A stretch of DNA of 64,000 nucleotides from Magnolia sinica (taxonomy: Eukaryota; Streptophyta; Magnoliopsida; Magnoliales; Magnoliaceae), in contig NC_080588.1 in NCBI RefSeq assembly GCF_029962835.1, positions 43,941,001 through 44,005,000 of the forward strand, given 5' to 3'. A program made the position numbers and the translations under genes. The notes under the pieces are model-generated. The model did not search any database and was not told the origin of the DNA. It was given only the letters and a program-made list of their open reading frames with translations. Each line of letters begins with the position of its first letter. The first letter of the stretch is position 1. Of this stretch, positions 11,419 to 22,422 are shown piece after piece.

Positions 11419-14400
11419 CATGCTGCATGCATGTTCGAGATCTGAGCTGTTATTCATGTGGGTCATGGGTGTCTATGTTGTAATGATCCGAAAATTGGAC
11501 CAGTGCCTTCCTTCAATCAGGTGGGCCACATGCATGAAAGAAACGGACGGTTAAAAATGATTGAGGAATGATCCACGTTCATCTTACGACTAGATCTTGG
11601 ACCAGGGAACATAAGTGAGAGGGTTCGCCTAAGGGTGGACCAGATCTCGCATCCATGCATCAGATGCTTGAAAGGGTATTTTGGTCAAAGAAAAATATAC
11701 TGGCAGGATGGTAAACCTTTTGCAGGAAGGATCTTGGACCCAAGATCCCCTTTTTTTGGGTAAGATTTTAAAGTCTAAATCATGCAATAGAGCTCCTTCA
11801 TGTGGGGTTGTTTGATTTGTAGGTGATAAATGGAGTGGGCCCATTTATTAATTGGGTCTGAAAATCTGACCTAGCGCGGCTAGGCCCAAGGACATGTTTG
11901 GATGCATGATATTATTCAATTCATGAATTTGAATTTTTAAATTTGTGTCTTCACGAAATGGGAAGTTCATTAATAAGCAGATTTGTTGATTGGGGCTTTG
12001 CTTGTAAAAATCATGATTTTCTCTGTTTGTCGTTTGCTTGGGTTAAATCAAATTTATATTTCATTAGTGGTTTGAAGTCCTTTGAAATTGCTTGGGATTT
12101 TGGACTATTCAAACTAATTTATCGATGGTCATCAATATTAATGGTCGAAATCAAATATGGTATAAGAATGTTCTAATTCAACATAATTCGATCAAATTCA
12201 TGCAATCTGAAGAATTAACCAACAAATTCAAATGGCCTACATCTCTTCCTAATTGAGTGTTTCTATTTCTAAATATGGGAAGTTCTGCTATGTTGAAGAA
12301 TTTGCTCAAATCTTTTTTGAAATAGAAATCAAACTGATTCGACATAGTTTGTGGTTTGCCGCAAAACAACAACGAACTTTGGAATCTGGATCAAATTGGA
12401 TCAATTTATTTCAATCAAGAGTAACGAATTATGACATGTCAAATTGTCGTTTCATTCACTTGAAGTCTTGAACTGATTTGCGGTTTGGGTGTATGGTTTA
12501 ATCGAGCATAACTATGCCTAAGACCTGAAGGAAAAGACAATTCCTAGAGGATTTTTTTTTTTTTTTTTTTCTTGAGGAATTATAGGATCCTTAACCAAAA
12601 GATGCATAGGATTGTCAGGATTTAATTTTGTGTGAGAGTGGCCCATCTTTAGTGATACAGATCATTGGTCTGTTGGGCCTCAGCACAGGGAAGACCATGC
12701 CTTATAAACCTCCCATATTGGAAGATCTTAGACACCGATCTTGGGCTGTTTTAGCTGAACATGGATTGTTGCTGCACTTCTCTTCTTAACCATCTATTTG
12801 CAAGCCACAAATAGAAACATTAGGATGGCCCAAGATCAATGGTCTGGATTGCCGGACAATGGACCTCACTCGCGCAAATGAAAACTGAGGTTGAGGATCT
12901 AATGATGCAAATATCAATATTTACATCGTTGTAACCATTCAGATTACATTTGCGTGTGTGTATACTGAATCTAACTTATGCACATCCAAATGATGTAAGC
13001 AAGAGATCACCATCACAATGCAAACACTGCCATGAATATTGATTTTTTGTTGCCGAACTTGCTCTAGCAATTGCTGCGTGCATTCAGCAGGATGGACAAG
13101 TCGCCTTCTGGGGTACCCCAGAAATTGACAACCACCCAACTTCCTATTGTCAAACCAGTAGATGACAATATATAAAAATGCCACAGGTCTGATTAAGGGT
13201 ACATTTTGTTGAACCAATAATTTCATGATATTTGGCACCAAATTAGACTGATTAATCATGAAATTTCATGATATTTGGCACAACGAAATGCACCCTAATG
13301 AGGAGGAACTGGGAAGAGATGTAAGAAAATGTTTGCACTGACAAGTCTGCAAATTGAACACAGTAGGAACCAGCAGTTATGAGAGGAAATGGAATTCAAG
13401 AAGTTGAGATGTCTGTAATGATTAAAGGATGGATTATGCATCTTGAATCCATCCTCTCTTCTTAAGCTTACTGCTTCACGGTGCTAGATTTCGAGCAGAT
13501 GAAACCAATTGGTGGTTTAATCAAGTTGCCAATGGTTCACACACAACATAAAAATGTGGGCTGCCTAATTCTTGGATGAGGTCAAAAACATTGGCCACAC
13601 CTGATGCCTGCTCTTATGTCTAACGCATGTGTCCGGTTGGCCTGTACAGCAAAATGTAGAGGTGAGTCAGCGCTTCGCAGAACTCATAGAAATATGCATT
13701 TTAGAAGAAAATTTGTGATGGACAAAGTGCACATATATAGTAAATCTAATTGGAAATATAAGCCTGCGTAACATTTTACTTCAATGCTGCTATTCTCTGT
13801 TCTAAGGAGAGAACAACAGCTTGTGATTGGACATCACTTTCTTGTTCTCAACTAAAACAAGGTTCCAAAATGGGAGTGGCCAAAGACTCCTACATTAACA
13901 ACGGATCCAACCATACTCCAAACTGCCGTAGTTCTTGCTAGCTATGCTATGCCTACATCATGATCACCATCATGGGGAGTTTCTATCTGCTGAGAACTTC
14001 CCTTGGGAACTGGAAAAAAAGAAATCATGCACTACATGCATCTCATCTTATAAGATTTGCAGGTGAAGAAGACACTCCCATCAAGCTGTTCATGCATTTG
14101 AATGTCCTTGTAAGCATTCTTCTTATGATCTCTTAACTTACAATACATCATCACTTTTTTTTATCTCTCTTTGCTTTTCTTTTTTCGTTCCAAAGGTCTA
14201 CAAGTGTATGTCTGGACCTTCGTTCATATAGAGATGCATACAAAAAGATGTAGACTACATCTCTCTTGCATCTTACTTATTTTTCGCTGTTTGAGTGGGT
14301 TATTATTATTATTATTTTTAATTTTTTAATTTTTTTATGTTGGGCCTTGTTCCACAGATCAACTTCTTTTCATGTTTCCATACATTTGTTTTTCTATGTA

Positions 14401-14454
14401 TACATGCATGTAGTGCATCGTGTTTCTTTATCCTACACTAAAAGAAATTTGCAA

Positions 14455-14481
14455 TATATATATATATATATATATATATTG
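14455..14481. repeat. (TA)n microsatellite
   Basis: An uninterrupted TA dinucleotide run inside the CACTA element. No function inferred. Confidence 0.9.
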
Positions 14482-15149
14482 TTATGTAACCAGATATTTG
14501 TGCATTCACCTTGTTTTGCATGCATTGACCTGTTCATCTCGATCCAAAGCAGGAGTAAAGCTGAAAAGATTGTCCCCTTCAAGATCATTTCATTTCTTTC
14601 CAAGGCTTTAAATATGATCTTAAAGATGAGCATCAAGTGAGATTTTCATGGAGAACATTACATTGAAAATCCATCCTAAGTATCTTTTTTTACTTTCATT
14701 ACAAACAGACATTAATTTCATATATTATAATGAAATTGATGGGGACATCATACAAAAAGAGCGTGAGTGGATGTGATTAATTAGAAAAAATAAAGTGGAG
14801 TTGGAATGAAAATAAGAGAAGAAATCAAGAAGTCATGAAACAATATTAAGAAAGTCTTTATACTAAAAAAGTTATTTTTTATTTTTATATAAACATACAT
14901 CCTTGAATTGATTTCCTACTGATGGTATACTTTAGAAGTTATTCAAAATAAGTCTTTAACTTTTAGGCACATGGTTGAAAACCAGACATCTTTCACTTTA
15001 GTTGATGTAGAGTTAACTAAATGGGTATTAGCGTTTGGCGTGATGCTTTTGCTCCTGGTATGCTCCTGGTTTTGACATAAAAGGACCATTTTAACTTTAT
15101 GCTTGGTCTTGTGGTTGGACATTGAGATGTTGTGGTCCATTGTGATATG

Positions 15150-15290
15150 AAATTCACAGTGTCCATTCATTTAGGCCACACATTTCAGGATACCATCCTA
15201 AATATGAGGCAAATTCAAAACTTAAGTGAGTCGTTCAAGAAGAGATTGGAGATTGGACGCCCACCATTGAAATATTCTTGAGTGTAGAGA
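15150..15290 (+). repeat. Diverged copy of a short interspersed repeat, probable MITE
   Basis: The order CATTTAGGCCACACATTTC, AATATGAGGCAAATTC, AAGTGAG and GCCCACCATTGAAA matches the order of blocks at 33166-33330 (ATTTTAGGCCACAAGAT, ATATAAGGCAAATCT, CAAGTGCGCC, TGTTGAAAAC). A third, inverted relative lies at about 25690-25800 and again at 29760-29860. These look like members of one non-autonomous repeat family. Exact ends are not resolved. Confidence 0.5.
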
Positions 15291-16243
15291 AGTTTTGAAT
15301 ATGAATGATCTTTATCCTCCCTTGTATTAATGTGAATAAGTAAATGATGTTTTTGAGATAAACATGTTTTCCGTACTTATTTATAGTTATGCTTCAAAAA
15401 CTGTTGAAATAATTGATTGTGTTTCACTATAACCCATTTCTTCCTTAATGTTCCGTCATGATACAATTACAATTAGTATTTATGCCAACTAGTGCCACTT
15501 AGTGGTTTAACAATGTATCCCCCCCCTCTTAGGAATTTATATTGAACAAGTATATTCATTTGACTGAAAATGCTTGTTTTCTCTGGATATGTGGTTCTTT
15601 ACTAATTGGTTTCCTCTATCCATGTATAATGGATTATGTGTGGCAACTAGTTAGTATTGAATTTTACATATATCTGGAAAATATGGGGAGGTACTGCCGA
15701 TGTAAACTGTATGAGGATAGTACATGGTATGTTACCGAATAAGATAGAGACAATTAGCACCTCTAGATAGAGATAATTATCTCGTCTAGATAGAGACAGG
15801 TATGATCAAAAATTTATTGATATGCACAAAAAGATGGGGAGAGTACAAACTTCTTTTTTAACTTGTGGAGATAACAAAAATATATATTCTTTTACTCAAT
15901 GCCCTTATGACTAGTATTTATTTCATGATTGTATTTCCTTTAGCTCACAAAAAGAAATCATCCCTAATTCTTTTCTTTTTAGCAAAGTGGTCAACTTATT
16001 TCAAATATTAACGATACATTCTGACAATGCAATGGATTATGTGGTGCATTAAATGCTTCCATAGAATGCTAAATGCCTCTTTAATCAAATCAACCATATA
16101 TCTATGATGTTTTGATATAGCTTGAATTGAAAGATGGTGCTTGTTTTGTTTCAAGAATATAATCCTATTTGTTAGAAGTTTACTTCTCGTGCTGCAGATA
16201 AGGACCTGCTTCATCAGGTATAATTTGTATTAATTCAACTTGT

Positions 16244-16642
16244 AACTCCTCAGAACCCGCTCTATCGTAAGATATTATGGTGCATGACGGTTCCTAGTAG
16301 GTTAAGTTGCAAGTTATTACATAAAGTTGGTTGGATATATTTTATTTTTATAAATGTTGTCAATAGTTAGTTGGATGATGAATTAGGTGGATAAACATGT
16401 GCCTACCTATAGTCTTGCTTAATTTATATTTATATTTCTTTATTTATATTCTTTTGTATAAATCTAACTTGCAACTCCTCAGAATCCACTCTGCCGTAAG
16501 ATATTATGGTGTATGACAGTTCCCAATAGGTTAAGTTGCAAGTTGTTACATAAAGTTGGTTGGATATCTTTTATTTTTATAAATGTTGTCAATAATTAGT
16601 CGGATGATGAATTAGGTGTATAAATGTATGCCTACCTATAAG
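16244..16642. repeat. 229-bp direct duplication upstream of the transposase fragment
   Basis: The text AACTCCTCAGAA..C(G/A)CTCT through GTTGTCAAT and GATGATGAATTAGGTG occurs at about 16244-16412 and again at 16473-16642, an offset of 229 bases, with a modest number of substitutions. The second copy runs into the transposase-associated frame. Confidence 0.85.
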
Positions 16643-16645
16643 TGG

Positions 16646-17061
16646 TATCCAATGGACTCTAGGGAGTGGATTACTCTACATTACCTGGACCCACAATTTA
16701 TAGATGGTATGATGAGCTTTGTGAAGTTCGTAAAAGAACATCTTCCTGGTAGAGAAACCATTCATTGTCCATGTACTAGATGCAGATGTTACGTTTACCT
16801 TGCACAATTGATGATGTGGTGATGGATCTAATTAAATATGGATTTAATCCAACATATAGGGTATGGAACATGCACGGTGAGCATACATCACCCAAGTGTA
16901 CTGAACGCACAACTTCTCACCAGTATTATAGTGTCGCAGACATACATAACATTGTCAATGTGGTTGTTGAAGACTTCGGTTGTAATAACCTGGACCAAGT
17001 TATTCAAGATGAACCCAATGTAGCCCCCAAAGCTGAAGACGTTGTTGGAGATATTTTGTAG
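16646..17061 (+). pseudogene. CACTA transposase-associated domain, frameshifted
   Basis: The first frame reads MDSREWITLHYLDPQFIDGM, then MSFVKFVKEHLPGRETIHC and CPCTRC. The reading then jumps frame at about 16790 and continues MDLIKYGFNPTYRVWNMHGE. Together these give the signature of the Transpos_assoc family that precedes the transposase core in plant CACTA elements: an R-W/E-W start, a CPC..C metal-binding box, and a GF..Y..W..HGE end. The second frame continues as an acidic tail to a stop at 17061. No Transposase_21 core follows, and the space is occupied by the captured exons. The frameshift makes this a pseudogene. Confidence 0.75.
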
Positions 17062-17760
17062 TAAATAAGACTGATTAATCATTAAATTTCATGAATGACA
17101 TTTGGTTCTACCAAATGCACCTAAGCTAACATGTGTTTTAAGCTAATTAAACTATCTATATTATAAACTAAGGCAATATGCATGTAAAATATGTGCTGGT
17201 TTGTGAATGCCATGCGCATGTATAAGCCGTGCAAATGTGGCACATGTATGAGAAATCCAACCTATCCATTGGCCAGAACAATGTAGATGCTCTGGCCCAT
17301 GAACTGGGCTGGTTCACTCATGGGTGGTCCACGTTCAACGCCTTTGTGTAGTTGATGAATGAGCTGATCACTAAGAACAAATTTGAATATTGGTTGAAGT
17401 TCGTTGCTTGGAAATTTGATCACTAAAAATGAAAATATATCAGTGGTACTTTAATTGGGTTTTTAATTAGCTTGTTACAAATGGGGCATGTCGTTCATTA
17501 TCCAACCTTTTGATATTGTCTCTCAAATAAAAAATAGAAGTATGCAGGTGGAAAATCCTGAGGAGATGATAGTTAAGACAAAGTTGATATGAAAATCCTG
17601 AACTTAGTGTCTGATCTTCTTTCACAGATTTTCTTTTGTTGACTAGTTTGATTTTCTTTCAAAAAACCATTGCCTTATATTGTTTATGAATGTAGATTGC
17701 ATTTTATGCTTATGAAGTAAATTGAAGGTCATCTTATGCAAGTAAAAAATGTTTCTGCAG

Positions 17761-17822
17761 CTATAGATAGTATTTGGGATGCAAATAAGCTCGGACAGGG
17801 TGGATTTGGGCCTGTTTATAAG
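17761..17822 (+). pseudogene. Captured exon of a receptor-like kinase (glycine-rich loop)
   Basis: A 62-base exon-like segment encodes ANKLGQGGFGPVYK, the ATP-binding glycine loop (GxGxFGxV) of plant receptor-like kinases of the CRK/S-domain type. It is flanked by a good acceptor (TTTCTGCAG) and a donor (AAG|GTAACT). In those kinases an intron commonly follows the VYK codons, so the exon edge is where it should be. The preceding exon part and the rest of the kinase are not seen. It lies in sense orientation inside the CACTA element. The residues before the loop are diverged, so it is probably an old fragment. Confidence 0.7.
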
Positions 17823-18002
17823 GTAACTTCCACGAAAACATAATTTTGTGGCCTGCTACATATCATCATTGTTCTGATCTATCACACTCAATGTAATCAC
17901 ATGTACATAGCTGGCTTATGAAGAGATTTACGAGTTGGGTCTTTTGATAGCAGGGATGATTCATGGATTTTTTATTTTTATTTTTATTTCCTGTTTTCCC
18001 AG

Positions 18003-18112
18003 AACTCATGCAATGCAGAAGCTGTTAGAACATATCACAATCTTGCAGCAGAAAGAAATCCATGGTTATATCGGCTCTTGTACCTAACAAAAGAATTTTT
18101 TCCTAGCAATGG
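18003..18112 (+). pseudogene. Unrecognised exon-like open segment with strong splice signals
   Basis: A 110-base open stretch follows a long pyrimidine tract ending TTTTCCCAG and is followed by a consensus donor GG|GTGAGT. It would read NSCNAEAVRTYHNLAAERNP then WLYRLLYLTKEFFPSN. I do not recognise the family. Context (a RLK exon 180 bases upstream and another exon candidate 190 bases downstream, all on +) suggests captured host DNA. Confidence 0.4.
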
Positions 18113-18298
18113 GTGAGTTGATTGTTGACTCAGATGGTGTTTTGGATTGGTAGTCCATTATAGTTTTAGCCTTGTCATTGGTGGAAGACATGGGATCCAC
18201 CCAATAAGTGATAGGACCCTCTATTTTTCTTGTAGGCGCTCTATATCAGCCATTCTTATAGTAAAATTCAGTATAGTTGGAAATGCATTTTTACTTAG

Positions 18299-18466
18299 AG
18301 CCTTTGGGGGTCCAAGTGAATAATCCTAATTCCTCTTTTAACTTGACTATATTGAAGGTCTTGGAAGAGTATCCTGAAGCTCAGATGGTCAATGACATGA
18401 TCGGGCCTCAACAGAGTTCTTTATCAGGGGAAATATATCCAGAAGTAGTAAAAAGGTTGGATGAAG
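18299..18466 (+). pseudogene. Unrecognised exon-like open segment
   Basis: An open frame runs through EYPEAQMVNDMIGPQQSSLS and GEIYPEVVKRLDE and is bounded by TTACTTAG and AAG|GTAATT. The composition is ordinary soluble-protein-like. Its phase does not join directly to the segment at 18003-18112, so another exon is missing or the two come from different genes. Product unknown. Confidence 0.4.
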
Positions 18467-18936
18467 GTAATTTAGAACCTCATTCTCTTGACTATTTTTT
18501 TCACTAATTAATTGTAATTGGTTCAATTTATGTTCTTTCTTGAAATATCAAATTATCTAATAATTGAAAGGAAACACTATGAAGGATACTGTCACCTCGC
18601 TAAAAAAAGAAAAAAGAAAAGAAAAATAGGTCAGCTCATCAGGTATCCATTCTTAGGAAGTTATCAAACCCTGAGGCATTGCCTTCATTCTTTTCCTTTG
18701 TCATGGTTAGACTATTCATAATATATACTAATTTTTTTTTATATATACTTTTATGCATCATCTTTTATTTTACATTTTGAGTTGACTTCCTAAATCCTCA
18801 CATAGCACTATCTATTGCTTAGAATTGCCAAATACACTGACTGTAAAAATATTATTCCATTTGACAGTGCTGATTCAGCATGCTAGTGTAGAGTGCGTTT
18901 GTGTGTATGTTTTCTTTTTCCCTTTTTTGTTTATAA

Positions 18937-18967
18937 ACAACAACAACAACAATAATAATAATAATAA
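18937..18967. repeat. (AAC)n/(AAT)n trinucleotide microsatellite
   Basis: AACAACAACAAC changes into AATAATAATAAT, a compound trinucleotide repeat in non-coding DNA of the CACTA element. Confidence 0.9.
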
Positions 18968-20475
18968 ATCATTAGAGCGCGTGGAGTATTTCAAGAGTTT
19001 ACTGAGTTCTATATAATTATTCCATCATATGATTAATAAATCCCATGTGCTACTTTGCTAGCTTGCAGACCCACCAGCTAACAAATTGTGGTTAGAGGTA
19101 AACTGGATGGCTTCATGGTTCCTTGTGCCTAGATTTTCAGTTTTGAGAGTATGCTGATTCATAAGTAGCATGAAATCTGAAATGATTACTTAGGTCTTCA
19201 TGCGAGTTCAACTAATTCTTGAGGTCTAGGACCAAGAAAAGAATATTATACCATGCTCTTTTGTTTTTAATTCGTTCAGTAAGCTTTAATCTTTATCTGG
19301 TCAGAAGGTGCTAACATATGCATCTGAACTTGATACATAAAACTCATCGCTCTTCACTCTTCATTTGTGACAATCAAATAATTTTTAGGGATGCCTTAGA
19401 TATGGGCCTGTTTATTTTCTTAAAAGAAAGGTGTTATAGTTTTTATTAAGTCTCAACTTAGCTACTATCAACTTTTTCTACTCAAAATGGCTCGCTGTGA
19501 TGCATTCCCTTTGTATTTTTCTCTTCTATTCTAATTGATATCTAATCAACACAAGTGCTTTCCATTGCAAAAATTCCTTTGAAGTTCTTTCTACATGGGA
19601 GATTCAAATATAACGTAATCATGTAATTCAAGATTTGATGATCCTTGGTGAAGGCTCATTACTTGTAGGAAGAGATCAGGACAACACATTATCCTATGTC
19701 AATTTGATATGAAGACCTTATGATCATGTGAGTGGAATTATCTTCTCTATTCTTTGAGAAGGATGGGCTCAGGGAAAAATGCTTATGATCAAGTTGAGTG
19801 GAATTATCTTTATTCTTTGAGAAGGATGGATTGGCTTTGGGTAAATGGATAGGCTGGGGAAAAGAATGCATTTGTCTGCATTTTATGCATTTTTGCTGAT
19901 GGGAATCTATAGAGGGTTTTTAGAAGCTCTACAGGTTCAAGGCAAGGAGATGCCTTCATCTCCTTTCCTTTTTCTCTATAGTACCGGAAAGCTTGTTATA
20001 TTTATATCTAGGGTGAAGGACCTGAGCTTGATATTGTGTTTCATCACCATTGATCTTGGTCTATAATTTTCACACTTTGATTTTGTTGATATACTTTGAT
20101 TATAGGCCACAGTTAATCATTGTTCTCTTTCATCATGTAAAAAGTTACACATGAAGGAATGTCTTGCATGTTACTTACAAACTAATAGTATTACCTATTG
20201 TCAGATTATTTACTTTATATTGCAATTCATTTATATGTGCTCTAAGCTTTTGTGAGTGTACATTTATTCATGTGCATGCTAACTCTCGTGCTCATATATG
20301 TAAATTAACGGTCATGTTCATTTTATCTTTCCTTCTGAAGGTCTCATTTGAAGTGAATTTTCCCACACTAGAAGGGCATCTTTGTCGGCCTTCGCTTATC
20401 ATTCAGTTTTAAGCATAAAAATTCTATTTTGTTATTGATGCTGTGTTTATACATTGAGCTTCTATCCAAATGCAG

Positions 20476-20615
20476 GCTAGCAAAAAGATAGCTGATGCAA
20501 AGCTTGCAAAAGATTTTCAAGCAGTTCTGAAAGAGTTTCAGAAAGCTCAGTGGCTTGCTGCTGAGAGGGAGACGGCATATGCTCCTTTTGTTCCTCAAGC
20601 AGTTCTTCTTTCCAG
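20476..20615 (+). pseudogene. Captured exon of a SYP2-type syntaxin (Qa-SNARE)
   Basis: This 140-base exon has a TGCAG acceptor and a TCCAG|GTAAAG donor. It encodes [20 protein letters not shown] followed by [20 protein letters not shown], a highly characteristic stretch of the plant vacuolar/prevacuolar Qa-SNARE family SYP2 (SYP21/SYP22/VAM3-like), lying between the N-terminal Habc helices and the SNARE motif. The intact protein drives membrane fusion at the prevacuolar compartment and vacuole. No neighbouring SYP2 exon is seen in the surrounding kilobases, so this is a captured single exon inside the CACTA element. It is unusually well preserved for this window. Confidence 0.85.
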
Positions 20616-21584
20616 GTAAAGTGGATTAGATGAAGCATTTTACCATTTAGTTTCAGGAATTTCTCTACATTTGTTGTCTTCCAAGTAAATTCAGTGTTTT
20701 GTTTGTTCTTCATCAATTTTTATTGGTGGATTTATTGTCATGCACACTCATATGATGGGGAATCATATATTGTTTTTGTTTTTCATGCACAACAATCATG
20801 TCTCCAACACTTGCACCATGCACATGGCACATATCAAGGGCAATCAGACTGTTCATGTGCTGCCACAAGCAATGATAGGAGCATTTTATACCACCTTTTC
20901 CTTGATCATCCATTTTCAAGTGGCTATATCTGCAATTTTGTAGTTACATCCCCTTAATCTAAGGGCCCACCTAGTCAATTAATTGCCCTGGAGCTGTGTT
21001 ATGTGTATGATGTTGATCTTGGATGCAGTCTTGGGTAGCTATGGAAAATTGTTTTCCACTTCCACATTTTTTTCCTCAAAAAACATGGATATCAATTTCT
21101 TTAGAGAGCCTGTTAAATATAGATTTCCAAGGTCTTGACTCTTGAGAGAGCCATTTCACGTTTGAACTTTTAACATTTTCAGGGAGAACTATTCTCCAAA
21201 CAAAACAATAGAATTACTGTTGGGATATGCAATTTTCTATTCCCTTGGGATTATGTTAGTTTTCCATGTCCACCTCTTGGTTTTCTCTATCCAAACCCCT
21301 TTGAAAAAGCTATTGCTGCTGCTACTCTCTTGTTTCTCTTTTTTAAAACATATATCCAATCCAAATATTTGGAATTTGGATGATATATTTGATTTTGATT
21401 TCTTCCTTTTCTATTGTGTGGACTTACATTAATCAACGCACACATCCAAAACTAGATATACCCATTTCTCAAAAGCCCTGAACGAACTAACCTATTTGAG
21501 AAGGTAAGTCTACACAATAGAAAAGGAAGAAATCAAAATCAAATATATCATCCAAATTCAAGTAGTTTTATTTTTTTTAATTAA

Positions 21585-21818
21585 CGAGAATCGTCGACGG
21601 TTTTAGCTGTCGCCCATAGCCATCGGAAACACCGACGGTCGCCCTTACCATCAGCAACGCCAACGAATTTTGGCCATCAAAAACGCCGACGGTTTAATCC
21701 ATAGGCGAGCAAAGCCGACGCACCCTTTGCTGACGGACCTTGCGAAGGCTAAAATTTGTCGGGGAAGGGCATTGCCGACGGTTTTTAACCGTCGGCGTTG
21801 CCCTATTTTCTAGAAGTG
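21585..21818 (-). repeat. Right terminal inverted repeat and subterminal repeats of the CACTA element
   Basis: The outermost 29 bases (21790-21818) are the right inverted repeat. Inward are at least five copies of a GCCGACGG/CCGTCGGC core, including a palindromic pair (GCCGACGGTTTTTAACCGTCGGC, split here as GCCGACGG, TTTTTAA, CCGTCGGC) at about 21774-21796. In this superfamily such repeats bind the element's DNA-binding protein. Confidence 0.8.
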
Positions 21819-22422
21819 AGCAGTGGAGGGAGTTTATTTTATAATGCTAGAGGACTCCTAAGCTTCCTGCGTAGTTCATACACCGAGTGCGTCGTGCAAG
21901 AATGGACTTTGCAGTTGCAGTGCTGTTGCGCGCGAACGGGGTAGCGCGATCACTGTCCGTTTCTTATTGATCTCCTCTTTTCCTTCCGAGATCAGGTCGG
22001 ATCTGCAAGTGCCACTGTCTGGACAATTTGGATCTTATGGTGGACTCAGTGATCATTACTTTGATTGCAATCCTGAACAAGGAAGATGATGCCTCTATAA
22101 TGGCGGTTCGACTCCTAATCTTCATTCCTTCAAGGAGCTTCTACTTGGTAGTTTCACTTTGTTAGAGAAAGCTCGGGACTCCTTGCGAACGAAGGTTCAA
22201 ATTGTTCTTGTTGGTGGGTCCAGCGAAAACGTGCAACGACTGTCTTCCTTATGTTGCCTGTGGTTCGGCTCCATGTCGTTGGATATCTCAGGATTGTGGC
22301 AATCTTCCGAACTCCTAGCATTCTAGTTGTCATTGGATCGCTCTTAGGTGGAGATTGAATGAGTCGGATATCATTGGATTTGCCGAGTTCGGAAGTTTCG
22401 GTGGAAAAACTTTCGCTAGCAT
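21819..22422. other. Spacer between CACTA right end and LTR-B, with an unassigned open stretch
   Basis: The forward frame from about 21993 to 22325 is open except for one TGA near 22088. It reads VPLSGQFGSYGGLSDHYFDC and later LLEKARDSLRTKVQIVLVGG. I do not recognise it. It could be a decayed exon or chance. No splice or promoter evidence is convincing. Confidence 0.3.

Larger units (their letters stand above)
10529..21818 (+). mobile_element. CACTA (En/Spm-type) DNA transposon carrying captured exons
   Basis: The left end begins CACTACCAAAAAACTGG. The reverse complement of the right end begins CACTTCTAGAAAATAGG. The terminal 29 bases pair at 21 of 29 positions. Both ends are followed inward by repeats of GCCGACGG/CCGTCGGC (10590-10650 and 21585-21805), the subterminal transposase-binding repeats typical of the superfamily. 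A fragment of the CACTA transposase-associated domain is at 16646-17061 on the + strand, but no core transposase is recognisable. The expected 3-bp target duplication is not perfect (ACC left, AGC right). The interior carries host-like exons, so this looks like a non-autonomous, gene-capturing CACTA. Remaining interior DNA is AT-rich with no convincing gene. Confidence 0.8.

Noticed and set aside
14266..14640. 124-codon frame with Ile/Tyr repeats
   Set aside because: It runs through a (TA)n microsatellite and T-rich intron-like DNA, and its antisense is equally open.
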